From Ignavibacteriota bacterium (GTDB taxonomy: Bacteria > Bacteroidota > Ignavibacteria > Tepidaquicellales > OLB5): a DNA stretch of 64,000 nt. Where the stretch lies: NCBI GenBank assembly GCA_003820375.1, contig RPQH01000005.1, positions 1 through 64,000 on the forward strand. The letters run 5' to 3'. Below are positions 47,429-57,928 of this stretch, piece after piece. The stretch's first letter is position 1, and each line of letters starts with the position of its first letter. The notes beneath the pieces are model-generated. The model was given only the letters and a program-made list of their open reading frames with translations. It was not told where the DNA came from and made no database searches. The position numbers were made by a program, and so were the translations under genes.

Positions 47429-48175
47429 TTATTCTATAAAAGATAATTTATTTATAACTACTTTTTCTAAAGGATTATCCCGTCCATCTTTTTTCACATT
47501 CTGAATTTTAAGAGCAACATCAATTCCTTTAATAACTTTACCGAATACAGTGTATTGTCCATCAAGGAATGACGCTTCACCGGTAACAATATAGAACTGG
47601 CTTCCGCTTGATTCCTTCTTAGGATTAACCGCATCTCCCTGCCTTGCTGCAGCTAATGAGCCAAGTTCATGATTTCTTTTAATCTCTGCTGGGATTGTAT
47701 AACCCGGTCCGCCAATACCATCATTAGACCTGTCATCATCTTTTGAGTTAGGGTCGCCGCCCTGTATCATAAATCCTGCAATTACTCTGTGGAATGTTAC
47801 ATCTTTGTAAAATTCTGAATTGACAAGTGACTTAAAGTTTGCCACATGCAAAGGTGCATCTGTCTCATATAATTCAATTGTCATATCGCCCATGCTTGTT
47901 TCCATAAGTACGGTATTAGATTCGTTCTTTGCATTCATATTATTTGTATTTGCTGCATTTTCTGAATTCATCTGTTGGTTATTATATATTTGATTTTGAG
48001 AATTTGTTTGTGTAAAGCCGGTTTTTATAATATTGTTTCCGCTTCCTGGAAATAAAAAATATACCAACATACCTATAAATAAAGCACCAATGACTAAAGG
48101 TGAAAAGTTGGTCTTCGCAGCAGCTTTATTATTACCCGGCTGCTGCAATGGCTGTTCAAACACTATTTTATTCAA
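47429..48175 (-). CDS. Cyclophilin-type peptidyl-prolyl isomerase, membrane anchored
   Basis: A 248-residue PPIase. The N-terminus is cytoplasmic, followed by one helix (about residues 27-46) and a Gln/Asn-rich linker. The cyclophilin domain (residues 88-248) has FHRVIAGFMIQGGDPNSKD and GSQFYIVTGEASFLDGQYT. The catalytic Arg of FHRV and the Gln of MIQGG are present. It should catalyse proline isomerisation of exported proteins. It is closely similar to the next gene (a tandem duplicate) but anchored differently. The gap to the neighbour is 13 nt. Confidence 0.92.
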   Translation of the reverse strand: MNKIVFEQPLQQPGNNKAAAKTNFSPLVIGALFIGMLVYFLFPGSGNNIIKTGFTQTNSQNQIYNNQQMNSENAANTNNMNAKNESNTVLMETSMGDMTIELYETDAPLHVANFKSLVNSEFYKDVTFHRVIAGFMIQGGDPNSKDDDRSNDGIGGPGYTIPAEIKRNHELGSLAAARQGDAVNPKKESSGSQFYIVTGEASFLDGQYTVFGKVIKGIDVALKIQNVKKDGRDNPLEKVVINKLSFIE

Positions 48176-48188
48176 TTATTCAGGTAAT

Positions 48189-48902
48189 TTATTTTACAAA
48201 ATATACTTTTTTAATAACTACTTTTTCAACCGGGTTGGAAGCACGGTCAACACCTACCTTCTCAATCTTTAAAGCAATATCCATTCCTTTTATAACCTTA
48301 CCGTACACTGTGTATTCACCATCAAGGTGAGAGGCATTTCCTGTAACAATATAAAACTGACTTCCGCTTGATTCCTTTTTCGGGTTAACCTGGTCTCCAA
48401 GCCGTGCACCTGCCAATGCCCCCTGCACATGCTTTGCTTTAATTTCTGCGGGAATAGTATATCCGGGTCCGCCCTGACCATCATTAGACCTGTCGTCATC
48501 TTTTGAATTAGGGTCGCCGCCCTGTATCATAAATCCAGCAATTACCCTGTGGAATGTAGTGTTATTGTAAAATCCCGATTTCACCAGTTTCTTAAAGTTT
48601 GCTACATGCTTCGGAGCATCTTTTTCGAAGAGCTCAACTGTTATATCTCCCATACTTGTCTGGATTACAACTTTATTAGTCTCTGTTTTTGATTCTTTTT
48701 CCGTAGTTTTTGATGTATCGGGAGCAATCGTTTTATTTGTATCTTGCTGCTGTGTAGTTTTTTGCTGATTATCTTGTGTTTTATTTTGTTCCTGGGTCGT
48801 TGTTGTTTTAGGTGGTACCTCTTCTTTTTTACCGCAGCCGGAAACAAATATTCCAACAGCTAAAAAAGCTGCTATTAAAATGCTGATGTTGAACAGCTTC
48901 AT
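48189..48902 (-). CDS. Cyclophilin-type peptidyl-prolyl isomerase, lipoprotein
   Basis: A 237-residue PPIase with a lipoprotein signal (hydrophobic residues 6-21, lipobox VSGC with Cys at residue 23). A Thr/Gln/Lys-rich linker (residues 30-75) follows, then a cyclophilin domain nearly identical in motifs to its neighbour (FHRVIAGFMIQGGDP, GSQFYIVTGNASHLDGEYT). The duplicated pair probably serves two sites, lipid-anchored and helix-anchored. It is upstream of the other copy in the same operon, after uppP. Confidence 0.92.
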   Translation of the reverse strand: MKLFNISILIAAFLAVGIFVSGCGKKEEVPPKTTTTQEQNKTQDNQQKTTQQQDTNKTIAPDTSKTTEKESKTETNKVVIQTSMGDITVELFEKDAPKHVANFKKLVKSGFYNNTTFHRVIAGFMIQGGDPNSKDDDRSNDGQGGPGYTIPAEIKAKHVQGALAGARLGDQVNPKKESSGSQFYIVTGNASHLDGEYTVYGKVIKGMDIALKIEKVGVDRASNPVEKVVIKKVYFVK

Positions 48903-48923
48903 ATCTTTTTAATCCCTTTCTGT

Positions 48924-49751
48924 TTAGAAAATTAAATTTGTACTTAATAAAACCAATATTATTATACCAAAAATAATACGATATATAATAAAAATCATCA
49001 TTGAATGCTTCTTCAGGTAAGAAAGTAAGAACCAGATAGAAAGATAGCCAACAATACCCGAAACTACAGTTGCAACAATTAAGCTTAACATGTTTTCACT
49101 GCTTGCAAGCAATTCTGCTCTTTCGCTGTATAATTCATAAACACCACTGATAAGTATTGCAGGTATGCTCAGCAGGAATGAATATCGTGCTGCAGCCTCT
49201 CTTGTCATATTCCTGAAAAAGCCGCCTGTAATAGTTGAACCTGACCTTGATGTGCCGGGTATCAATGCAATTGACTGGAAAAATCCTATGAATAAGGCAT
49301 CCATTGTATTCAGGTCATCCGATGTTCTGTTCTTTTTTGAAAATTTTTCTGCAATATAAATAACAAACGAGAAACCAATAAGCATTATAGCCATAATATA
49401 CATGCTTCTGAATTGGTTCCGTATCAGGTCTTTAAATAAATAACCGAAAATCAGGATTGGAATTGTTCCAATACAGATATTGACTAACAATTTGAATTCT
49501 TTATTTTTTCTGTAATCACCGTTTTTACCTGATGAAACTATTGCTGATGTCATAAGCATCAGGTCTTTCCAAAAATAAATAATAATGGCAATCATAGTAC
49601 CTACTTGTATAACGGCAGTGTAACCTGCTCCAATATCTTTCCATCCAAAAAATGAAGGTATAATTCTAAGATGTGCCGTACTGCTGATAGGTAAATATTC
49701 AGATATCCCCTGTATAATACCTAATATAATAGCTTTAAAGATTTCGTTCAA
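48924..49751 (-). CDS. uppP: Undecaprenyl-diphosphatase
   Basis: A 275-residue BacA-type membrane enzyme that recycles the undecaprenyl carrier for wall and polysaccharide synthesis. Both signature motifs are present: QGISEYLPISSTAHL (residues 14-28) with the catalytic Glu/Ser, and IPGTSRSGSTITGGFF (near residues 164-179) with the conserved Arg/Ser. About eight helices. Length is normal. It lies 6 nt downstream of a barrel-protein gene and 21 nt upstream of the cyclophilin gene. Confidence 0.95.
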   Translation of the reverse strand: MNEIFKAIILGIIQGISEYLPISSTAHLRIIPSFFGWKDIGAGYTAVIQVGTMIAIIIYFWKDLMLMTSAIVSSGKNGDYRKNKEFKLLVNICIGTIPILIFGYLFKDLIRNQFRSMYIMAIMLIGFSFVIYIAEKFSKKNRTSDDLNTMDALFIGFFQSIALIPGTSRSGSTITGGFFRNMTREAAARYSFLLSIPAILISGVYELYSERAELLASSENMLSLIVATVVSGIVGYLSIWFLLSYLKKHSMMIFIIYRIIFGIIILVLLSTNLIF

Positions 49752-49757
49752 AGTAGT

Positions 49758-50432
49758 TTATAATTTAATTGAAAAGCCAAGACGCACTCCGGCTCCATAA
49801 CCGCCTAAATTAACTTCACTCCCTGTAGTGGGATTTTTCAAAATATTTCCATTGGTTTCTTTTAAAGAACCAAGCATACTCCCTGTTATATAACCGCTTA
49901 AATACGATTCCAATGATTTTGACATGTCAGCAGAAAAGATTATCTCTCCTCTGAATGCAGGTCCTGAAGCTTTATAATTTATTTCCGATGCATTAGATAT
50001 TGTTCTGTTCAGATTTGCAAAATGGTAGCCTGCTCCTGCACCGAATTTAAATCTGAAATTTGTATGCCTATTAACATAATAAGCCATCAGGTACGGTTGG
50101 TGCACCTGGAGTAAATAATCATAGTTGTAAAATAAATAATACGATAAGCTTTTCATAAAATAAGAATAATCCAGCTTTATCGAAAATTTTTTATTAACTG
50201 TATATTCCATTCCTGTAAATATTTCAAAACCGACTGAAAAGCTTTTAATACTATCTTTATTCGAATATGGTATAAATTCTTTCAGATAATCATTGAATGA
50301 AGGAGTGTTGGTAAGACTTACCCCCATTCCTGCAGATATTAAGTACTTGTTAGATTTTACAGGAATTTGAGAATGTAACGTTCCTGTAAAAAATATCATT
50401 ATCAATATTATATAATAATATTTTTTATTCAT
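49758..50432 (-). CDS. Putative outer-membrane beta-barrel protein
   Basis: A protein of about 224 residues that I cannot name. A signal peptide (MNKKYYYIILIMIFFTGTLHS) precedes barrel-like strands rich in Tyr, Phe and Gly, ending GYGAGVRLGFSIKL with aromatic/aliphatic alternation. The frame is open to an ATG at 50454-50456, but that codon lies inside the hairpin that ends the gyrB operon. I therefore choose the ATG at 50432, which also gives a clean signal peptide. It leads the operon with uppP, the two cyclophilins and holA. Confidence 0.62.
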   Translation of the reverse strand: MNKKYYYIILIMIFFTGTLHSQIPVKSNKYLISAGMGVSLTNTPSFNDYLKEFIPYSNKDSIKSFSVGFEIFTGMEYTVNKKFSIKLDYSYFMKSLSYYLFYNYDYLLQVHQPYLMAYYVNRHTNFRFKFGAGAGYHFANLNRTISNASEINYKASGPAFRGEIIFSADMSKSLESYLSGYITGSMLGSLKETNGNILKNPTTGSEVNLGGYGAGVRLGFSIKL

Positions 50433-50446
50433 TAATTTAAAAATAA

Positions 50447-50501
50447 AAAATTCCATCTTATTATATTAATAATATTTTATATTAATTAAAGATGGAATTT
50501 T
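50447..50501 (-). terminator. Terminator-like hairpin after gyrB
   Basis: A perfect 13-bp inverted repeat (AAAATTCCATCTT / AAGATGGAATTTT) with a 29-nt AT-only loop. On the minus strand it is followed by a T-rich run. It separates gyrB from the barrel-protein gene. Confidence 0.65.
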
Positions 50502-50623
50502 AATTAGAATTTTTATAATTCATTAATAATTTTAATTCTCTTTACTTACTTGTCAGTTTATCAACTTGTCAGCTTATCACCCTACAACCTTTAACCTGCA
50601 ACCTGCAACAATTAACCAATCAA

Positions 50624-52648
<2,025 letters not shown>

Positions 52649-52651
52649 CTA

Positions 52652-52963
52652 TTAAATAAAAACTATATCTTTAATTGTATTTTTTTTCAAATGTAAATTT
52701 ACTTTTTCTATTATCTCGTCTTTCCTTTTTGTCAGCTCAAATCTCCAAACTGCATCTTCAACTTTTACAAATAAAACCCCTTTTTTATTCTTTATCGGCA
52801 TTGCCACCTTTGCTATCTTCTCACCTACAACCGATTCCCAGAAAGCATATCTTTGCTTCTGGTATCTTTTAATTCCCTTCAGCAATCCATCAAGCTCTTT
52901 TTTTAATGGTGCTGTACTTTTGGTTCTTTCTGCCAGGTCAACCGGCTGCTTTTTGCGTTCCAT
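52652..52963 (-). CDS. DciA/DUF721-family protein
   Basis: A 103-residue basic protein of the DUF721 family, whose DciA members load the replicative helicase in bacteria lacking DnaC. The KH-like domain shows YAFWESVVGEKIAKVAMPI (near residues 40-58) and VLFVKVEDAVWRFELTKRKD (near residues 64-83). Its start overlaps the end of recF by 26 nt, and gyrB follows 3 nt after its stop. It should be translated with both. The position between recF and gyrB is conserved in several phyla. Confidence 0.85.
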   Translation of the reverse strand: MERKKQPVDLAERTKSTAPLKKELDGLLKGIKRYQKQRYAFWESVVGEKIAKVAMPIKNKKGVLFVKVEDAVWRFELTKRKDEIIEKVNLHLKKNTIKDIVFI

Positions 52964-54122
52964 TTATAATGTTAAATGATGACAATTCGTCTTCTTTAAA
53001 ATTTTGTTTAAGCAGCTCTAGATATCCTGTATCCGTAGTTGTGAGAAAGACCTGATTTAACTTCGGAAGCAAGTTCGTTATCTTTTCTTTTCTGCTTCTG
53101 TCTAACTCCGAATATAGGTCATCTAAGAGCAGAATCGGTTCACCTTTATACTCTGATTCTGTTTTGTTCTTTAAATACTCATATTCAGAAAATTTGAGAG
53201 CAACTATAAATGTTTTATGCTCTCCCTGCGAAGCGAATGTTCTTACATCAAAGCTGTTGCCGTTTTTCAGCATCGTAAAAACATAATTATCTCTGTGCGG
53301 TCCAACGAGTGACATACCGCGTTTGACTTCTAACGGATAAAACTCTGTAATCTTATTTTCGAACCTGTTCCTAATATTTATAACATCAAAAGTACCGTTA
53401 TTAAATCCCTCATAAATATCTGGTTTATATGAAATTATTGGCTGATATCTGTCTCCGACTATATCATGAAAATTGATATTCATGTATTCCTGGAATTCGG
53501 TTGTAAACCCGGCTCTTCTCTGAATTAGCTTAATTCCTGCATCAATTAATTCCGTATTCCATGGTTCAACAAGGTCTATTAACTTCGAATTGCTGTACTT
53601 TTTTGTTAATAAATTATCTCTTAATAAGGAATTTTTTTGCTTTACAATCCTTGTATAATTCTTCAGGTCATCAAAGTATAAATGGCTCATCAGGGAAATA
53701 ATAATATCAAAATTTCTTCTCCTGTCTCCGGGAGTTCCCTGCGTGAGCTTTAAATCACCGGGCGCTAGTACAACTAACGGCAATTCACCAAAAAATGAGC
53801 TAAGTCTTCCAAGAACTTCATTATTCACCGAAACAGACTTTCTGTTCTCATCAGCACTGTACCTGTAAGCAACCTTCTGCGAGCTGTTCAAAGAATTTCT
53901 GAAGCTGCCGGAAACCTCAAATTCACTCTCTCCGTATTTTACACATTCAATCTCAGATGATTGTAGAAAGCTCTTTGTGTAGCACAGCATAGAAATTGCT
54001 TCCAGCAGATTGGTTTTTCCGTTACCGTTATCGCCGTATATAAAATTAAACCGCGAATTAAAATTAAAAGAACTATCCTTATAGTTTTTAAAGTTTACCA
54101 GTAATAAATTCTCCAGGGTCAT
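52938..54122 (-). CDS. recF: DNA replication/repair protein RecF
   Basis: A 394-residue SMC-like ATPase that helps load RecA at gaps. The Walker A GDNGNGKTNLLEAIS is at about residues 30-44. The signature segment ASQGEHKTFIVALKFSEYEY is near residue 300 and the Walker B ILLLDDLYSELD near residue 335. N-terminal LVNFKNYKDSSF is typical. It starts 3 nt after dnaN and overlaps dciA by 26 nt. Confidence 0.94.
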   Translation of the reverse strand: MTLENLLLVNFKNYKDSSFNFNSRFNFIYGDNGNGKTNLLEAISMLCYTKSFLQSSEIECVKYGESEFEVSGSFRNSLNSSQKVAYRYSADENRKSVSVNNEVLGRLSSFFGELPLVVLAPGDLKLTQGTPGDRRRNFDIIISLMSHLYFDDLKNYTRIVKQKNSLLRDNLLTKKYSNSKLIDLVEPWNTELIDAGIKLIQRRAGFTTEFQEYMNINFHDIVGDRYQPIISYKPDIYEGFNNGTFDVINIRNRFENKITEFYPLEVKRGMSLVGPHRDNYVFTMLKNGNSFDVRTFASQGEHKTFIVALKFSEYEYLKNKTESEYKGEPILLLDDLYSELDRSRKEKITNLLPKLNQVFLTTTDTGYLELLKQNFKEDELSSFNIINGTQKAAG

Positions 54123-54125
54123 TTG

Positions 54126-55340
54126 TCATATATTTCTAACAGGCATTACCAGCATAATCATGTCTTCATCTTCACTCTGTTCAGTTGGCTGCAGAATTGA
54201 TGCTTTTAGTGGTGTGCTGAAATTAAATTTAATTTCTACGCTGTCAAATTGCTGTACTGCATCAAGTAAATATTTCCCGTTAAAGGAAATTTCAAAATCT
54301 TCTGTGTCTGTAATTTCTACATCCGATATAAACTCGCAATCAATTACTTCTTCTGAATCTGTTCCAAATTCATTATTGGAAGCTTTAACTTTTAACTCCT
54401 TTTCGGTTATTAACATGGAAGTCCTGTTTGTCACCTGGTCTGACATAATGATGGACCTTTTAATTGAACCTAAAAGTGCCTGCTTCTCTACTGTTAAATG
54501 CCTCTCATTATCGGTTGGTATTACAGATTCGTAATTGGGGAATGTATCATCAATCAATCTTGATGTTATTGTTACATTATTATAGCTGCATTGAATAAAC
54601 TCTGTACTGAATAAAATATTAACATTTTGTGACGGTTCATTGTCAGATGTTTCTGTTGTACCGTCTAAGTTTTCTTCTCCGTTGGTTTTTATCTCTGCTG
54701 CTTTAACAATAGAAGAGCGGAAAAGCTTTATCATCATCTGGCATGTTTTAATAGGAACAAGCATGCTTGTTTTATCACCATCATAATCAAAGTTATAACG
54801 TTTTATTCTGACCAGCCTGTGACCATCGGTAGATACTATTCTGAACTCACCGCTGCTGATTTCGAAATAAACACCGTTCATACTGCGTCTTAATTCATCC
54901 TGGCTTGCCGCATGCACTGCTTTCGATAAATACCTGCAAAGCAACTTGTTATCCAGGTCAATTGATTTAGCATTTTCTATCTCAGCAGGAAGGGGAAAAT
55001 CATTCGGGTCTTCACCTGTTATATGCCACCTGCCGCCTTTTGTTTTAATGGTCAGCTTATAGTTTTGCTGAAGCTCAATATTCAGTTCTTTTCCCTGCAG
55101 GTTTTGAATTAAGGTTTCAAGCTTTTTCGCAGGCACCGCTACCGAACCATTCTCTTTTCCCTTTACGTTAATTACTGCTTTTACATAAACTTCGAGATCT
55201 GAACCTATCAATGTAAGCTCATTGCCTGTCAGGTCCATGAAGATATTTCCAAGAATTGGAAGAGTTGACCTGGTTGGTGTAACTCCTATTACTTTATTGA
55301 TAGCATTAATTAATTCACTACTGGTAACGGTGAATTTCAT
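54126..55340 (-). CDS. dnaN: DNA polymerase III beta sliding clamp
   Basis: A clamp of about 404 residues that rings DNA and tethers the polymerase. The start MKFTVTSSELINAINKV, the strand-rich three-domain pattern, LRRSMNGVYFEI with DGHRLVRIK near the middle, and the C-terminal MLVMPVRN all match. The family usually has about 370 residues; the extra length lies in an acidic loop near residues 225-240 (TNGEENLDGTTETSDNEPSQ). The ATG at 55340 follows GGAGGAAAT; the frame runs open for ten more codons through a repeat. dnaA is not adjacent. Confidence 0.95.
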   Translation of the reverse strand: MKFTVTSSELINAINKVIGVTPTRSTLPILGNIFMDLTGNELTLIGSDLEVYVKAVINVKGKENGSVAVPAKKLETLIQNLQGKELNIELQQNYKLTIKTKGGRWHITGEDPNDFPLPAEIENAKSIDLDNKLLCRYLSKAVHAASQDELRRSMNGVYFEISSGEFRIVSTDGHRLVRIKRYNFDYDGDKTSMLVPIKTCQMMIKLFRSSIVKAAEIKTNGEENLDGTTETSDNEPSQNVNILFSTEFIQCSYNNVTITSRLIDDTFPNYESVIPTDNERHLTVEKQALLGSIKRSIIMSDQVTNRTSMLITEKELKVKASNNEFGTDSEEVIDCEFISDVEITDTEDFEISFNGKYLLDAVQQFDSVEIKFNFSTPLKASILQPTEQSEDEDMIMLVMPVRNI

Positions 55341-55345
55341 ATTTC

Positions 55346-55369
55346 CTCCAATGGAGTCCCGTTGGGACA
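55346..55369. promoter_or_regulatory. Two-hairpin element holding the dnaN Shine-Dalgarno
   Basis: CTCC-AAT-GGAG followed by TCCC-GTT-GGGA and CA. On the minus strand the second GGAG is the dnaN Shine-Dalgarno, so folding of this stem would hide it. It aligns with the element at 39872-39896. Regulation is inference only. Confidence 0.5.
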
Positions 55370-55440
55370 AATTTTGCTAATTTTTATTAATTTACGGAAT
55401 TTTGATGAGTATTTCAATTTAATAAGACAGTAGATATTGA

Positions 55441-56391
55441 TTATTTAAACTTATAAATTTCAATTATTTGCTTCGCCAAATTCAATGAAATTCTCTCCCT
55501 ACTCTCTTTTGTTTTCCCTGCTAGGTGCGGTGTTAAAATTATATTTGGCAATTCTAAAAAACTCTTGTTAATGTAAGGTTCATTTACAAATACATCCAGG
55601 CCTGCAAAAAATATTTTCTTTTGTTTTAACATTTTTATTAATACAGATTCATCTACAATTCCTCCTCTGGCACAATTTAATAACACAGTCGATTTCTTTA
55701 ACAAACTTAATCTGTTTTTATCTAACAAATTCCTCGTTGATGAATCAAGTGGTGTATGAACTGAAACTATATTAGAACTTTTCAAAAGCTCTTCTTTAGA
55801 AACAAATTTTATCCATGGATATTTATTTTTTAAACCGGGTTTTATATCATTACCAAGTATATTCATATTAAAAGCTCTTGCATACTTAGCAACGGTTGAA
55901 CCAACTCTTCCAACACCAATAATACCTATTGTTTTTCCCCGCAATTCATAATTCAAATATCTTTTATAATCATAAATATCTTTTTTCATATCATCATTAG
56001 CTTCAGTAATATTTTTTACAATAGCAAGGAGCATAGCAAATGTATGTTCAGCTGCCGAAACATAATTGCCGTCTGGTACATTCAGGACTTTTATTTTTTT
56101 CATTTTTGCATATTCAACATCTACATTATCAGTTCCGGTTGATGCTGTGCAAAGTATTTTAATATTTGTCGTCCTTAATAATTCATCTATAAACCATTTA
56201 TCAATAATTCTGACAGAACGGAAAATCAGAATTGATTCATTTGCGGCTTTTAGCTTTAAGTACCTGAGAAGTGCTAAGTTATCCAGCCCTTTTTTAACGT
56301 ATATGACAAATCCAAAATCTTTGAGCATCGTAATGCCGGACTTATGCAAATCATCGGCTATAAAAACATTTACTTTGATTTTCCTGTTCAT
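55441..56391 (-). CDS. D-2-hydroxyacid dehydrogenase (phosphoglycerate dehydrogenase-like)
   Basis: A 316-residue NAD-dependent dehydrogenase. The Rossmann motif GIIGVGRVGSTVAKYARAF is near residue 155. The catalytic Arg is in NCARGGIVDE (near residue 232) and the His in ILTPHLAGKT (near residue 285). It resembles the catalytic core of SerA without the C-terminal ACT domain. It could be 3-phosphoglycerate dehydrogenase for serine synthesis or a general 2-hydroxyacid enzyme; sequence alone does not decide. A barrier hairpin separates it from engB upstream. Confidence 0.87.
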   Translation of the reverse strand: MNRKIKVNVFIADDLHKSGITMLKDFGFVIYVKKGLDNLALLRYLKLKAANESILIFRSVRIIDKWFIDELLRTTNIKILCTASTGTDNVDVEYAKMKKIKVLNVPDGNYVSAAEHTFAMLLAIVKNITEANDDMKKDIYDYKRYLNYELRGKTIGIIGVGRVGSTVAKYARAFNMNILGNDIKPGLKNKYPWIKFVSKEELLKSSNIVSVHTPLDSSTRNLLDKNRLSLLKKSTVLLNCARGGIVDESVLIKMLKQKKIFFAGLDVFVNEPYINKSFLELPNIILTPHLAGKTKESRERISLNLAKQIIEIYKFK

Positions 56392-56476
56392 TATCAGTGC
56401 GAAAATAAAAAAACAAATTCGTTTTTTTCTCTTATTATGTTAAGATAAGTTAAACGGTATGATGTAATATACAAAA

Positions 56477-56519
56477 AAAATTTTACTGTTAAAAATATTT
56501 CTTTTAACAGTAAAATTTT
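56477..56519 (-). terminator. AT-rich terminator after engB
   Basis: A perfect 18-bp inverted repeat (AAAATTTTACTGTTAAAA and its complement) with a 7-nt loop. On the minus strand it is followed by TTTTTTGT. It ends the rplO-to-engB series. Confidence 0.8.
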
Positions 56520-56648
56520 ATTTCAATACTTTTACAAATTCTCTGTGTGGTAAACCGGTCAAGGGAATCAACTCTTTACCTTCCCGGGTATTACAACAAT
56601 TCTATTATAAAGCCAATAATAACGGAGAAGAATCTATCTCAATATATA

Positions 56649-57239
56649 CTATGATTCCAGGCTTTCTTCTATCAACTTCATGACAGTATTTCTGCCCTCA
56701 CCGGAAATAGCCGAAAATGGAATATAGTCCCTGCACAATTGTTCATTACTGACAATTTTGCTTGTTCTGTAAATCTGTCTTTCCATTTTGTTCTGTGATA
56801 TTTTATCGGATTTGGTAAGGACAATTGCGTAGTTGATCTCGTAATACTCCAACCAATTAACCATTAACTGGTCAAGATAAGTTGGGTCATGCCTTGAATC
56901 CATCAATTCAAATACAAGCTTAATATTTTTGCGAGTGCTAATATAATCTTCAACCAATTTTCTCCATCCGGTTTTTATCTGCTCCGGGACTTTAGCATAA
57001 CCATATCCGGGCAAATCGACAAAATAGAATTCTTCGTTTATCAGGTAATAATTTAGCTGCCTGGTTCTACCCGGAATTGAACTTGTCTTCGCTAGCTTAG
57101 ATTTACCGCACAATTTGTTAATTAATGACGACTTACCTACATTGGATCTGCCAATAAAGACTATTTCAGGAAGATGAGCAGTTGGCAATTGGCCAAGATC
57201 GGTCACACTATTAACAAATTCAGCTGTTTGTATCTTCAT
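56649..57239 (-). CDS. engB: Ribosome-assembly GTPase EngB (YihA/YsxC)
   Basis: A 196-residue GTPase for late assembly of the 50S subunit. The G1 motif is GRSNVGKSSL (residues 30-39), G2 lies in SIPGRTRQLN, G3 is DLPGYGYA (near residue 73) and G4 is TKSD (near residue 141). Length is normal. Its place 85 bp after rplQ puts it at the end of the ribosomal cluster, fitting its role in ribosome assembly. Confidence 0.94.
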   Translation of the reverse strand: MKIQTAEFVNSVTDLGQLPTAHLPEIVFIGRSNVGKSSLINKLCGKSKLAKTSSIPGRTRQLNYYLINEEFYFVDLPGYGYAKVPEQIKTGWRKLVEDYISTRKNIKLVFELMDSRHDPTYLDQLMVNWLEYYEINYAIVLTKSDKISQNKMERQIYRTSKIVSNEQLCRDYIPFSAISGEGRNTVMKLIEESLES

Positions 57240-57323
57240 TAAATGGATAATTTATTATATTATTACCGTGTCTTTATGTAACTATAAACATCCTGTATTA
57301 TCTGTACAAGGTCAAAGAACTAT

Positions 57324-57905
57324 TTATTCAGTTGCCGCTTTTTCTTTTTTCTTTTTACCTGGCTTTGCAGCTTTTTCTTTTCCCGCTGCTTTTTCTTTTC
57401 CTGCAGATTTTTCTTTACCGGCTGATTTTTTTGGCTTCTTGCTGCCAGGTTTTTTTGTGTCTGATTTTGTCTTTCCTTTTGTATCTTCAGCTTTTCCTTT
57501 ATTATCTGTCTGCTCAAGATTATAATCGACCAATTCAATCAAAGCAACTTCCGCCGCGTCGCCAAGTCTTCTGCCCATTTTTAATACTCTTGTATATCCG
57601 CCCGGACGCTCTGCTATCTTTGGAGCTATTTCATCAAATAATAATTTTACTGCACCTTTATCCTGAAGAAACTTTTGTGCTTCTCTTCTTAAATGCAGTT
57701 TATAAGCATCCTTCCCGTCTCCGGCAAGATATGCTTTCTTTGATTTTGTTATTAAGCTTTCTATAAACCTTCTCAACTCTTTTGCTTTCGCAAGTGTCGT
57801 TGTTATTTTCTTATGTGTTATAAGAGAAACCGAAAGATTGGAAAGCAGTGCTTTCCTGTGTGAAGCTGTCCTTTTTAGTTTTCTGCCTTTACGTCTATGT
57901 ATCAT
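57324..57905 (-). CDS. rplQ: 50S ribosomal protein L17 with a long Lys-rich tail
   Basis: A 193-residue L17. The core (residues 1-128) is normal: [52 protein letters not shown]. After it comes an added tail of about 65 residues made of Lys, Ala, Gly and Glu with repeated AGKEK units, predicted disordered and very basic. Such tails occur in Bacteroidota-like L17 proteins and probably reach into rRNA. It ends the alpha cluster after rpoA (23-nt gap). Confidence 0.95.
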   Translation of the reverse strand: MIHRRKGRKLKRTASHRKALLSNLSVSLITHKKITTTLAKAKELRRFIESLITKSKKAYLAGDGKDAYKLHLRREAQKFLQDKGAVKLLFDEIAPKIAERPGGYTRVLKMGRRLGDAAEVALIELVDYNLEQTDNKGKAEDTKGKTKSDTKKPGSKKPKKSAGKEKSAGKEKAAGKEKAAKPGKKKKEKAATE

Positions 57906-57928
57906 TGGTAAATATTAGCTGCTAAAAT

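Noticed and set aside
55341-55370. Longer dnaN start
   Set aside because: The extension is the translation of a dispersed repeat; the conserved clamp N-terminus begins at 55340 behind GGAGGAAAT.
55341-55440. Replication origin upstream of dnaN
   Set aside because: Only about 100 bp, no DnaA-box cluster and no AT-rich unwinding region beyond the background. A single box-like TTATCCACA at 57954 lies inside rpoA and is taken as chance.
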